Source of the DNA: Candidatus Kuenenia stuttgartensis
GTDB lineage: Bacteria; Planctomycetota; Planctomycetia; Pirellulales; UBA1268
Length of the DNA stretch: 43,234 nucleotides
Reading direction: 5' to 3'
Assembly: GCA_945890755.1 (NCBI GenBank)
Contig: CAMDDA010000006.1
Location: forward strand, 1-43,234
Shown here one piece after another: positions 30,397-39,964 of the stretch; within the stretch, counting starts at the first letter, position 1, and every line of letters begins with the position of its first letter. Below the pieces are notes generated by a model. It made no database searches. It was not told the DNA's origin and worked only from the letters and a program-made list of their open reading frames with translations. The translations under genes were made by a program, and so were the position numbers.

Positions 30397-31443
30397 ATGG
30401 ATTGTTCCAAGCTGCTGCCGATCGCCTGCCTGCTCGTGGCCGTCGCCGGGATTCCGGGACGAGCCGTCGGGCAGTCTCCGCCGTCGGCCGACGCCCGTCG
30501 CTACGTCATCGCCGACGCGCTCTTTCTGCAGCGGAACAACGCCACCCGCGAACAGGCCCTCGTGGTGAATGCCACCGATACGAACGTGCCGGTGGTGACT
30601 GCGAACGGCCTCGACTCACAGATCGGCACAGGCGTCCGGCTGCTCTACGGCGACTACGGCTGCGACAGCCTCGGCTGGGAAGTCGGCTACACCGGCATCT
30701 ACGGCATGGACGTCGATCGCTGGTTCGAGAGCGATGGCGACATCCTCCAGGCCGGCGGAGAGCCCGGGTTCGCGGAAGCCACCGGCCTGATCGATGGCCA
30801 GCGGGCTGATGTGTCATACCGATCGCAGATCAACTCACTCGAAGCGAATACGGTCTTCAACTCGTTCGATGGCGGCCGCGATCGCCGGTCGCCCTATCCG
30901 TGGCAGCGGAGCCCCGGCTACGAAGGAGGCCACGTCGACTGGCTCCTGGGTGTCCGCTGGGCCGGCCTCGAGGAGGCGGCCCAGATGGCGATCACGCCAG
31001 GTGGCTATCCGACGGCCAACACCTACGACGTGCAGGCGAGCTCCAATCTCTTCGCGGCGCAGGTTGGCACCCGCGGCCGCTGGGCCTGGCAGAACTGGGC
31101 CTTCGAAGGCTGGATGAAGATCGGCCTCGCCGGCAGCGTGCTCTCGCAGTCGCAGTCGATGTTCGACCAGCTCGCGCCCGGGGACCCGTTCCGTTCGCCA
31201 CGGTCGAGCGATGACCTCGGCATGGGCATGATCGCCGACATGAATGCGTCGCTGATCTACCGCCTCACCGACACCTGGGGTCTGCGGCTCGGCTACAACC
31301 TGTTCTGGCTCACGGGAGTGGCCCTCGCCCCCGACTCCTGGGATCTCACGACGAACACCGGCCCCGACGCCGGCACGGAGATCCGCAGCACCGGCAGCGT
31401 GTTTCTCAACGGTGCGAATGTCGGCCTCGAGGCCCGCTGGTAG
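30397..31443 (+). CDS. BBP7-like outer-membrane beta-barrel protein
   Basis: Signal peptide MDCSKLLPIACLLVAVAGIPGRAVGQ; Gly/Tyr/Trp-rich beta-strand pattern; C-terminal RLTDTWGLRLGYNLFWLTGVALAP...NGANVGLEARW. The 28174 start in the ORF track is read-through. Confidence 0.75.
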   Translation: MDCSKLLPIACLLVAVAGIPGRAVGQSPPSADARRYVIADALFLQRNNATREQALVVNATDTNVPVVTANGLDSQIGTGVRLLYGDYGCDSLGWEVGYTGIYGMDVDRWFESDGDILQAGGEPGFAEATGLIDGQRADVSYRSQINSLEANTVFNSFDGGRDRRSPYPWQRSPGYEGGHVDWLLGVRWAGLEEAAQMAITPGGYPTANTYDVQASSNLFAAQVGTRGRWAWQNWAFEGWMKIGLAGSVLSQSQSMFDQLAPGDPFRSPRSSDDLGMGMIADMNASLIYRLTDTWGLRLGYNLFWLTGVALAPDSWDLTTNTGPDAGTEIRSTGSVFLNGANVGLEARW

Positions 31444-31560
31444 GCCCGTTGCTCCGCCCCTCGTAGGCCCGTTGCTCCGCCCCTCGTAGGCCCGTTGCTC
31501 CGCCCCTCGTAGGCCCGTTGCTCCGCAACGGGCAGCCCGTCACGGCGTGACGGGGATACG
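31441..31560 (+). repeat. Family B tandem array: three truncated 23-bp left-arm units followed by one complete element
   Basis: taggcccgttgctccgcccctcg at 31441, 31464, 31487; full element from 31510 ending cagcccgtcacggcgtgacggggatacg. Confidence 0.93.
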
Positions 31561-31609
31561 CTAGGCAGTGCCGACGCCACTGATCCGTGCGACCCCCTGG
31601 AGTGATCCG

Positions 31610-33166
31610 ATGCCCCGTCATCTCGTGCTCGTGCTCGGCGACCAACTCGACCGTGCGGGGGCCGCATTCGACGGTTTCGACCGGCAGCGGGACAGCGTCT
31701 GGATGGCCGAAGTGGCCGAGGAGTCGACCCACGTCTGGACCCACAAGGCCCGGATCGCCGTCTTTCTGGCCGCGATGCGGCACTTTCGCGACACGCTCGC
31801 TGGCGAGGGCATCGACGTCGACTACACCGAACTCGCCGCCAAGCCGCAGGCGAAGGAGCCGGGCACGCTGGCGGCGGCGCTGACCGCGAGCCTCGCCGCA
31901 CTGCGGAAGAAGAAGCAGGGGCCGGAGAAGCTGGTCGTCGTCGAGCCGGGCGAGTGGCGGGTGCAGGCGGCGCTCACGGCCGCGGCCGCTGCTGCCGGGG
32001 TGCCGCTCGAGATTCGTCCCGACCGCCACTTCTTCTCGTCGCGGGACGACTTCGCGGCGCATGCCCAGGGCCGCAAGCAGCTGCGGCTCGAATACTTCTA
32101 TCGGCCGCTGCGAGAGAAGTTCGGCGTGTTGATGGACGACGGCGAGCCGGCCGGCGGCCAGTGGAATTTCGACGCCGAGAATCGCGGCGCGTTCGGGAAG
32201 GCCGGGCCGGGCGTGCTGCCGCCGCCGGTGCGGTTTTCGCCCGACGCGATCACCCGCGGCGTGATCGACCTCGTGAGCCGGCGGTTCGCGAGCCATCCCG
32301 GTGACCTCGCCGACTTCGACTGGCCCGTGACGCCCGCCGACGCGCGGGCCGCGCTCGACGACTTCCTGGCCCATCGGCTCGCCAGCTTCGGCCGCTATCA
32401 AGATGCGATCTGGACGGGCGAGCCGTGGCTCTACCACTCCCGGCTCTCCCAGGCGATGAACATGAAGCTGCTCGATCCGCGGGACGTGATCGCGGGAGCC
32501 GAGCGGGCGTGGCGTGCGGGGAAGGCGCCGCTGGAGGCGACGGAAGGCTTCATTCGCCAGGTGCTCGGCTGGCGGGAATATGTCCGCGGCATCTACTGGC
32601 ACTTCATGCCCGAGTATCTCGACCGCAACGCGCTCGGCGCCGAGCAGCCGCTGCCGGCCTTCTACTGGACCGCGGCCACGGAGATGAACTGCCTCAAGGA
32701 CGCACTCGGCCAGACGCTCCGCCACGGCTACGCCCACCACATCCAGCGGCTGATGGTCACGGGCCTGTTTGCGATGCTGCTCGGCGTGAAGCCGCAGGAC
32801 GTACACCGCTGGTATCTGGCCGTCTATGTGGATGCGGTCGAGTGGGTCGAGCTGCCCAACACGCTCGGCATGAGCCAGTTCGGCGATGGCGGCGTGATGG
32901 CGTCGAAGCCGTATTGCGCGACCGGGGCCTACATCGATCGCATGAGCAACGCCTGCAAGGGCTGCCGCTACGATCCGAAGCGGGCCACCGGCCCGGAGGC
33001 CTGTCCGTTCACGACGCTCTATTGGGACTTCCTCACGCGGCACGAGAAGCTGCTGGCGAAGAACCAGCGGATGACGATGCAGCTCAAGAATCTTGGCCGC
33101 AAGGATGCGGGCGAGCTGCGCACGATCCGCCGGCAGGCGGATGAGCTGCGGAACGGGCTGGGGTGA
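31610..33166 (+). CDS. Cryptochrome/photolyase-related protein of the FeS-BCP (PhrB-like) class
   Basis: HLVLVLGDQLDRAGAAFDGFD; FIRQVLGWREYVRGIYW; SQFGDGGVMASKPYCATGAYIDRMSNACKGCRYDPKRATGPEACPFTTLYWDF with conserved Cys set. Confidence 0.92.
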   Translation: MPRHLVLVLGDQLDRAGAAFDGFDRQRDSVWMAEVAEESTHVWTHKARIAVFLAAMRHFRDTLAGEGIDVDYTELAAKPQAKEPGTLAAALTASLAALRKKKQGPEKLVVVEPGEWRVQAALTAAAAAAGVPLEIRPDRHFFSSRDDFAAHAQGRKQLRLEYFYRPLREKFGVLMDDGEPAGGQWNFDAENRGAFGKAGPGVLPPPVRFSPDAITRGVIDLVSRRFASHPGDLADFDWPVTPADARAALDDFLAHRLASFGRYQDAIWTGEPWLYHSRLSQAMNMKLLDPRDVIAGAERAWRAGKAPLEATEGFIRQVLGWREYVRGIYWHFMPEYLDRNALGAEQPLPAFYWTAATEMNCLKDALGQTLRHGYAHHIQRLMVTGLFAMLLGVKPQDVHRWYLAVYVDAVEWVELPNTLGMSQFGDGGVMASKPYCATGAYIDRMSNACKGCRYDPKRATGPEACPFTTLYWDFLTRHEKLLAKNQRMTMQLKNLGRKDAGELRTIRRQADELRNGLG

Positions 33167-33199
33167 GAATCAGTTGCGGCGGTCGGGCTGACGCCCGAT

Positions 33200-33308
33200 A
33201 TCCCCCGGCTCGCGCCTGGGGGCTTTTATGAGGAGTATCCCCCGGCTCGCGCCTGGGGGCTTCCTTCGACTCTCGGCATAGAAGCCCCCATGCGCAAGCA
33301 GGGGGATC
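33200..33308. repeat. Family A1 hairpins: two - copies (33200-33230, 33237-33264; GCGA loop) and one + copy (33277-33308; compensated stem TGC/GCA)
   Basis: atcccccggctcgcgcctgggggctt x2; catagaagcccccatgcgcaagcagggggatc. Confidence 0.9.
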
Positions 33309-33344
33309 ATGCGGCCACCAACACGCGTACCGTCCACCCAACGC

Positions 33345-33863
33345 CTACGGCGTCGGCAGCAGCTCGATCGGCGCGGCCGGCGTCGGCTGTCGTCCGCCCG
33401 GCACGAGCACGCTCTTCGTGCCGTCTGCCGCCGGGTCGTCGTCGAGCGTCCACGCGCCGGTGGGCGTGGCGGTCTTCGTCGCCGGTGCCGTGCCGGCTGC
33501 CTGCTGCACACCGCTGGCGGACGGCGGCTGCGCGGGCTTTGCGGCGGCAGTGGCCGCAGGCTGCGGTGCTGCTGCAACCGGCTGCGCGGCGGCCCGTGGC
33601 CCAGGAGCAGCAGTCTTCGCGGCCGTCTGTGGCACGGCCGGGCTCGCCGGCGTTCGCACGACCGCGGGCCGGCGCGGCGGCACGGGCGCGGCGGGCAGCG
33701 TGAGCGTCGAGCCCGGGGGCAGGATGCGGGCCAGGCGGCGGGCGGCGATCCGGTCACGGGGCAGGGCCGAGGCGGTATCGGGCAGCGATACGAGCGTCGC
33801 AGCGGCGGCCGCGAGAAGTCCACGAATCACGAAACCGGAGGCGAGACGAGGCAGCATGGGCAT
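33345..33863 (-). CDS. Ala/Pro-rich exported protein, unknown function
   Basis: MPMLPRLASGFVIRGLLAAAAATLVSLPDTASA signal-like N-terminus then low-complexity A/P region. Confidence 0.5.
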   Translation of the reverse strand: MPMLPRLASGFVIRGLLAAAAATLVSLPDTASALPRDRIAARRLARILPPGSTLTLPAAPVPPRRPAVVRTPASPAVPQTAAKTAAPGPRAAAQPVAAAPQPAATAAAKPAQPPSASGVQQAAGTAPATKTATPTGAWTLDDDPAADGTKSVLVPGGRQPTPAAPIELLPTP

Positions 33864-34029
33864 CTCCCGTGGGAAAGTGGTCGAGGCATTATCACCGCTC
33901 TCCCTGAAATTCGCGAGAGGTTTCCCGCGGCTGTGAATCACTCCCTGCCGCGTCCACGGTTTCGATTGCCGCGGGCGAGCCGTTTGCCCTACAGTGGCGG
34001 AAATCCTCTCATTTTCACCGGATTGCCCG

Positions 34030-34941
34030 ATGACGTCCTACACGCTCACACACCTGCGCCAGCTCGAAGCCGAGAGCATCCACATCATCCGTGAGGTGGC
34101 GGCCGAGTTCGAGAACCCGGTCATGCTCTATTCGATCGGGAAAGACTCGGCGGTGATGGTGCGGCTCGCGGAGAAGGCCTTCTATCCCGCGAAGCCCCCC
34201 TTCCCGTTGATGCACATCGACACGACCTGGAAGTTCCGCGAGATGTACGACCTCCGCGACAACTACGTCGCGAAGGAGCTGGGCTTCAAGCTGCTCGTCT
34301 ACACGAACGAAGAGGGGCGGAAGCAGGGCATCAACCCGATCACGCACGGCAGCAAGGTGCACACCGACGTGATGAAGACGCAGGCCCTGCGGCAGGCGCT
34401 CGACAAGTATCGGTTCGACGCCGCCTTCGGCGGGGCTCGACGCGACGAGGAGAAATCCCGGGCGAAGGAGCGGGTGTTCTCGTTCCGCGACGAGTTTCAC
34501 CGCTGGGACCCGAAGAACCAGCGGCCCGAGCTCTGGAACCTCTACAACACGAAGGTGCGGAAGAACGAGAGCATCCGCGTGTTCCCGCTCTCCAACTGGA
34601 CCGAGCTCGACGTCTGGCAATACATCCACCTCGAGAAGATCCCGATCGTGCCGCTCTACTTCGCGAAGGAGCGGCCGATCGTGTGGCGCGACGGCGTGAT
34701 GATCATGCGGGACGACGACCGGCTGCCGCTCGAGCCGGGCGAGGTGCCCGAGATGCGACGGGTGCGGTTCCGCACGCTCGGCTGCTATCCGCTCTCAGGC
34801 GCCGTCGATTCGACGGCCACCACCCTCCCCGAGATCATCCAAGAGATGCTCCTGACGACGTTCTCGGAGCGGCAGGGGCGGCTCATCGATTCCGACGAGG
34901 CCGGCAGCATGGAAAAGAAGAAACGGGAGGGGTATTTCTGA
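34030..34941 (+). CDS. cysD: Sulfate adenylyltransferase subunit 2
   Basis: [85 protein letters not shown]. Confidence 0.97.
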   Translation: MTSYTLTHLRQLEAESIHIIREVAAEFENPVMLYSIGKDSAVMVRLAEKAFYPAKPPFPLMHIDTTWKFREMYDLRDNYVAKELGFKLLVYTNEEGRKQGINPITHGSKVHTDVMKTQALRQALDKYRFDAAFGGARRDEEKSRAKERVFSFRDEFHRWDPKNQRPELWNLYNTKVRKNESIRVFPLSNWTELDVWQYIHLEKIPIVPLYFAKERPIVWRDGVMIMRDDDRLPLEPGEVPEMRRVRFRTLGCYPLSGAVDSTATTLPEIIQEMLLTTFSERQGRLIDSDEAGSMEKKKREGYF

Positions 34942-35032
34942 AGCGGCCTCGTCTCCCGCCGTTGCAGCGGACCTGCGGCCGCTGAACGGCACATGCGGCT
35001 GAAAAGCGGAAGGCCACCAGGATTTTCAAGAC

Positions 35033-36967
35033 ATGTCACATCAATCAGCTTTGATCGCCACCGACATCGACGAATACCTCGCTCAGCACGAGCGGAAGGA
35101 GCTGCTCAGGTTCATCACCTGCGGCAGCGTCGACGACGGGAAGAGCACGCTGATCGGTCGGCTCTTCTACGAGTCGAAGATGATCTACGAGGATCAGCTG
35201 GCGGCGATCGCCAAGGATTCATCGCGGTATGGCACGACCGGCGGCGAGGTCGATCTGGCGCTCTTCACCGACGGCCTCGAGGATGAGCGGCAGCAGGGCA
35301 TCACGATCGACGTGGCCTACCGCTACTTCTCGACCGACAAGCGGAAGTTCATCATCGCCGACACCCCCGGCCACGAGCAGTACACGCGGAACATGGCCAC
35401 GGGGGCCTCGACGGCCGACCTGGCGATCATCCTCATCGATGCCCGCCACGGCGTGCTCCCGCAGACGAAGCGACACTCGTTCATCGTGTCGCTGCTCGGC
35501 ATCAGGCACATCGTCGTGGCCGTCAACAAGATGGACATCGTCGGCTACGACCAGGCGGTGTTCGAACGGATCCGGGCCGACTACACCGACTTCGCCTCGC
35601 GGCTCGAGCTGCCCGACGTCCACTTCATGCCGATCTCGGCGCTCAAGGGCGACAACGTCGTGGCCCACAGCCCGAACATGCCCTGGTACACCGGCTCGCC
35701 GCTGATGCCGCTGTTGGAGACGGTCTACATCGGCTCCGACCGCAACATGGAAGACTTCCGGTTCCCAGTGCAGTTCGTGCTCCGGCCCAACCTCGACTTC
35801 CGCGGCTTCGCCGGCACCGTCGCCAGCGGCATCATCCGCAAGGGCGACGAGGTGCTGTCGCTGCCCTCGCGGAAGAAGAGCCGCGTGAAGAGCATCGTGA
35901 CGTTCGACGGCGAGCTGGAGGAGGCCTTCGCCCCGCAGTCGGTCACGCTCACGCTCGAGGACGAGATCGATTCCAGCCGCGGCGACATGCTCGTGCGGCC
36001 CGGCAACGTGCCGAAGGTCGATCACAAGTTCGATGCGATGGTCGTGTGGATGGCCGAGGAGCCGCTTGTGCCCGGCAAGCAGTATCTCTTCAAGCAGACG
36101 AGCAAGGTGGTGCCCGGCGCGGTCGGCTCGCTTCGCTACCGCGTCGACATCAACACCCTCCATCGCCAGCCGGCGCCCACGCTCGCCCTCAACGAGATCG
36201 GCCGCTGCGGCATCACGCTCACGAGCCCCATCGCCTACGACGCCTATCGCCGCAACCGGGCCACGGGCGGCTTCATCATGATCGATCGGCTCACGAATGC
36301 GACGGTGGCCGCCGGCATGATCCTCGACCGCGAGCCGGAGGACGGCAGCAAGGCCCACTGGGACGACGAGCCCGCCGCGGAGCACATGCAGGCGGTCGCC
36401 AGCGGCGTGAGCGACGAGGAGCGGGCGGCCCGGTTCGGCCAGCAGCCGGCGACGGTGCTGTTCACCGGGCTCACGGGCTCCGGCAAGACGACGCTCGCCC
36501 GGGCCGTCGAGCGGCGGCTCTTCGACATGGGGCGGGCGGTGACCGTGCTCGACGGCCAGTCGCTGCGGCTCGGCATCAGCCGCGACCTCGGCTTCTCGGC
36601 CGAGGAGCGGAGCGAGAACCTCCGCCGCGGTGTCGAGGTGGCGCGGATCCTCAACGACGCCGGACTCGTCTGCCTGGCGGCGTTCGTCGCGCCCGACGAA
36701 TCGGTGCGGCAGAAGGCGGCCGAGCGGGTGGGCCGCGGTCGGTTCATCGTGGTGCATCTCTCGGCGCCGGTCGAGGCCTGCCGGAAGCGGGACACCGACG
36801 GCACCTATGCCCGGGCCGACGCGGGCGAGATCGCCAACTTCCCCGGCGTCTCGGCCGCGTATGACGCGCCGGCCGCGGCCGATCTCGTGCTGCCGACGCA
36901 CGAGTGGCCGATCGGCAAGTGTGTCGATGCCGTCGTCGCGTTGCTCGAGGCCCGCGGGATCGTGTGA
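35033..36967 (+). CDS. cysNC: Bifunctional sulfate adenylyltransferase subunit 1 / adenylylsulfate kinase
   Basis: [43 protein letters not shown]-terminal kinase [20 protein letters not shown]...[28 protein letters not shown]. Confidence 0.97.
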   Translation: MSHQSALIATDIDEYLAQHERKELLRFITCGSVDDGKSTLIGRLFYESKMIYEDQLAAIAKDSSRYGTTGGEVDLALFTDGLEDERQQGITIDVAYRYFSTDKRKFIIADTPGHEQYTRNMATGASTADLAIILIDARHGVLPQTKRHSFIVSLLGIRHIVVAVNKMDIVGYDQAVFERIRADYTDFASRLELPDVHFMPISALKGDNVVAHSPNMPWYTGSPLMPLLETVYIGSDRNMEDFRFPVQFVLRPNLDFRGFAGTVASGIIRKGDEVLSLPSRKKSRVKSIVTFDGELEEAFAPQSVTLTLEDEIDSSRGDMLVRPGNVPKVDHKFDAMVVWMAEEPLVPGKQYLFKQTSKVVPGAVGSLRYRVDINTLHRQPAPTLALNEIGRCGITLTSPIAYDAYRRNRATGGFIMIDRLTNATVAAGMILDREPEDGSKAHWDDEPAAEHMQAVASGVSDEERAARFGQQPATVLFTGLTGSGKTTLARAVERRLFDMGRAVTVLDGQSLRLGISRDLGFSAEERSENLRRGVEVARILNDAGLVCLAAFVAPDESVRQKAAERVGRGRFIVVHLSAPVEACRKRDTDGTYARADAGEIANFPGVSAAYDAPAAADLVLPTHEWPIGKCVDAVVALLEARGIV

Positions 36968-37085
36968 GATCCCCCTGCTTGCGCATGGGGGCTTCTATGG
37001 TGCGGTCATGGGTGCGATCGTGCGCATGGGGGCTTCTATGGTGCGGTCAGGGGTGCTGTCGTGCGCACCGGCGCTTCTCTACGGC
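36968..37085 (-). repeat. Family A1 hairpin (36968-36999) and its decaying 41-bp tandem array
   Basis: gatccccctgcttgcgcatgggggcttctatg; tgcgcatgggggcttctatggtgcggtca at 36980 and 37021, degenerate copy at 37062. Confidence 0.88.
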
Positions 37086-37101
37086 GGGCTTTCGTTCTGC
37101 G

Positions 37102-38313
37102 TCAGGCGGCGCGGCGCTGGATGGCTGCGTCCACGGTCATGAGCCTATAGCCGCGGGCCGCGACCACCTCGCCATATACGGCGATGATCGACGAGAAGGT
37201 GTCGTCGACGCTGAGCTCCAGTGCACGGCGGCGGGCGGCACGCCCCAGCGAGGCTCGCAGCCAGCGGTCCGCGGCCAGCCGCCGCAGCGTCGTTGCGAGC
37301 GTGCCGACATCGCCGGCATCGTCGAGCACGATGGCGTTCACGTCATGCGTGAGCAGTTCGCCCGCACCGTTGGCCCGGGTGGTCACGACGGGCAGGCCGC
37401 CGGCGAGCGACTCGAGCGTGGCGAGGCTGCAGGCGTCGTAGAACGAGGGCTGCACGGCAATGTCGGCGGCGGCATAGTGGGCCGGCATGTCCGACACGCA
37501 GCCGACTTCGACGACCGCATTTTCGGCGGGCGACTGCCACGCGGCGTGGCCTCCGCAGAGGAGCAGTTTGAGGGGCACGCCTTCGTGTCGCAGGCCGAGC
37601 ACGGCGCGGATGAGCGTCGCCATCCCCTTGAGCCGTCGATTGTGCGCCACACCGATCACGACGACGTCGTCCGGGGTGAAGCCATACCGGCGGCGGAGGG
37701 CGGCGCCGGTGTCGCGGTGCCGGGCCGGATTGAATCGCTCCGCATCGACGCCGTTGGGCACGAGCCGGATACGGCCGGGAGAGACCCCGTGCAGCGTGGT
37801 CAGATCGGCCGCGCCGCGGTGCGACAGCGCGATGCACAGCGACTCTTCCGCGCCGAACTGCTCCGCGGCCCGGGCCGCGATCCGCCGGCGTCGGCCGGCA
37901 GACTGCACGAGCCGCCGCAGCGGCCGATACCAGGCCGGATGGGCCAGCTCGGCGGCCTGCTGGCAGGCCAGGGGCGAGCCGACGTGCGAGTGGAAGATGT
38001 CACAGCCGACTGCCACGCCCATGTCGTGGGTCACGTCGGGGGCGATCGCAGCGATGCACGCGTCTGCGGCGCGAGTGAACGCAGCCCAGTTGCGGGTCGG
38101 GGGCAGGGTGTGAAACGTGAGCGGTAGCAGCTGCTCGCGCAGCCCGCACATGCGGCCCAGCACATGCACGTCGCAGCCGCGGGCCGCCAGCCAGACGGCG
38201 AGATCGCGGCTGTATGTCTCCGCGCCCCCGCGGCCGTCGAAGCGATCGACGAGCAGGGCGATCCGCGGCGGCCGTGCGGCTCCTGTGGAGTCGCGGAGAG
38301 AGTAGCGCAGCAT
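37102..38313 (-). CDS. Glycosyltransferase family 4 (GT-B)
   Basis: IALLVDRFDGRGGAETYSRDLAVWLAARGCDVHVLG; VVIGVAHNRRLKGMATLIRAV; QPSFYDACSLATLESLAGGLPVVTTRANGAGELL. Confidence 0.93.
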   Translation of the reverse strand: MLRYSLRDSTGAARPPRIALLVDRFDGRGGAETYSRDLAVWLAARGCDVHVLGRMCGLREQLLPLTFHTLPPTRNWAAFTRAADACIAAIAPDVTHDMGVAVGCDIFHSHVGSPLACQQAAELAHPAWYRPLRRLVQSAGRRRRIAARAAEQFGAEESLCIALSHRGAADLTTLHGVSPGRIRLVPNGVDAERFNPARHRDTGAALRRRYGFTPDDVVVIGVAHNRRLKGMATLIRAVLGLRHEGVPLKLLLCGGHAAWQSPAENAVVEVGCVSDMPAHYAAADIAVQPSFYDACSLATLESLAGGLPVVTTRANGAGELLTHDVNAIVLDDAGDVGTLATTLRRLAADRWLRASLGRAARRRALELSVDDTFSSIIAVYGEVVAARGYRLMTVDAAIQRRAA

Positions 38314-38519
38314 CGAGACAGTTTTCGGACCCGGTGCCGTGCGTGCTCCACTCGACCCGCCGCCGGCCGGAGAAATTCCTGAGCCGCGAACCCCCATCTT
38401 CCCCGGGCCGCGCACTCTTCCTCCGGCCTGGGGGCTCTGCGCGGCTGGCGGAAATATTTCGGCCGAGATTGCATCGCGGTGCCGTGCCCCGCCGATCCTC
38501 ATCCGGGAACGATCTCCCG

Positions 38520-39578
38520 GTGGCCCGAGGTGAGGAATCCGTGCGGCGACTGCTGGCCCTCACCGAAGACGCCGACTTCGTCTGCTACCGCTATCGGCTG
38601 GCCGCCTTCGCGCCCGCGCTGGCGGCGGCGGGCTGGAACCTGGAGCCGTGGCCGCGGCGCCGGGGCCTGTCCGACTTCACCGCCATGCTGCAGTCGATCC
38701 GGGCAGCCGATGCGGTCGTCGTGCAGCGGCGGCTGTTCAGCGCCGCGAAGGCCTGGCTCATCCGCCGCGCTGCCCGCGTGCTCATCTTCGACTTCGACGA
38801 TGCCATCTACTCTCGCGACAGCAACGCATCGCGTGCCGCGGCCGACCCGGTGCGGCTGGCGCGGTTTCGGCGGATGGTTCGCCTCGCCGATGGCTGCCTG
38901 GCGGGGTCCGAGCATCTCCGCCGCGCCGCCGATGCCTGTGGCGGCAGGGCCGCCGCGCAGCTGATGCCCACCTGTGTCGATCCACGCCGCTATCGGCTGG
39001 CCGCGCACGACCGTCCGGCCGGCCTGGCCGAGCTTGTCTGGATCGGCAGCCCGAGCACGGCAGCATCGCTCGCCGATGCCCGATCCTGCCTCCGGGCAGC
39101 AGCGGCGGCCGTGCCAGGGCTCCGGCTGCATGCGATCTGCGACGCTCAGGATCGCGACTGCGGCGTGCGAGCGCGGCATTCGGCCTGGTCGGCAGCGACG
39201 GAGGCCGACGACCTGGCCCATGCCGACATCGGGATCGCCTGGCTGCCCGACCATCCCTGGAGCGCCGGCAAGTGTGGGCTGAAGGTGTTGCAATACATGG
39301 CCGCCGGCCTGCCGGTGGTGGGCAACTCGATCGGCATCCATCGCCACCTGATCGACCACGGCACGACCGGTTTCCTTGCCGACACGCCGGCCGAGTGGCG
39401 GCGGGCGATCGCGACCCTTGCCGCCGAGCCTGAGCTGCGGCGCACGATGGGCCGCGCGGCACGGCTGCGGCTCGAGCGGCGCTGGAGCGTGCAGGAATGG
39501 GGGCCGCGGTTCGTCACGACCCTCGATCATGTGGCTGGCTGGCGTACGAGCGAGAGCCTCCGGGGCGCGGCTGCATGA
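38520..39578 (+). CDS. Glycosyltransferase (GT-B, family 4-like); GTG start, 38520 or 38541
   Basis: DADFVCYRYRLAAFAPALAAAGW; ADIGIAWLPDHPWSAGKCGLKVLQYMAAGLPVVGNSIGIHRHLIDHGTTGFLADTPAEW. Confidence 0.82.
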   Translation: MARGEESVRRLLALTEDADFVCYRYRLAAFAPALAAAGWNLEPWPRRRGLSDFTAMLQSIRAADAVVVQRRLFSAAKAWLIRRAARVLIFDFDDAIYSRDSNASRAAADPVRLARFRRMVRLADGCLAGSEHLRRAADACGGRAAAQLMPTCVDPRRYRLAAHDRPAGLAELVWIGSPSTAASLADARSCLRAAAAAVPGLRLHAICDAQDRDCGVRARHSAWSAATEADDLAHADIGIAWLPDHPWSAGKCGLKVLQYMAAGLPVVGNSIGIHRHLIDHGTTGFLADTPAEWRRAIATLAAEPELRRTMGRAARLRLERRWSVQEWGPRFVTTLDHVAGWRTSESLRGAAA

Positions 39579-39964
39579 ACGTCGAACGCGCGGAGCCGGG
39601 TACGCCGCAGTGGGCCGAGCTCGCTGCGCCACACCTCGCCCGGTACCTCTTCGCAGCGGAACGAGTCGCGGGCCGCCGCGTCCTCGATCTGGGCTCGGGC
39701 GCCGGCTACGGTGCCGCGGTGCTGCGGTGCGCCGGGGCGGCCGCCGTGCTCGGCGTGGATGCCGACGCCACCGCCGTCGTGTGGGCCTGGCGGAAGTGGC
39801 CGTGTATGCGGCGCGACGACCGCGGCTGGGCGCGGCTCGCCGGCCTCGCGGCACCGAGCATCGGCGACTTTCCGATCGTGCCGGCGGTGGTGGCCGACGT
39901 CTATGGATCGCCGCGGTTCACCGTCGCCAGCTGCCGGCAGCCGATCGCCGCGGAGTCAGCCTGA
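39575..39964 (+). CDS. Short class I methyltransferase-like protein, probably truncated or chimeric
   Basis: VLDLGSGAGYGAAVLRCAGAAAVLGVDADAT motif I/II, then no recognisable methyltransferase core; ATG overlaps upstream TGA, own TGA overlaps next ATG. Confidence 0.55.
   Translation: MNVERAEPGTPQWAELAAPHLARYLFAAERVAGRRVLDLGSGAGYGAAVLRCAGAAAVLGVDADATAVVWAWRKWPCMRRDDRGWARLAGLAAPSIGDFPIVPAVVADVYGSPRFTVASCRQPIAAESA

Noticed and set aside
35219-36901. 560-aa - strand ORF opposite cysNC
   Set aside because: Shadow ORF in high-GC sequence; cysNC is unambiguous.
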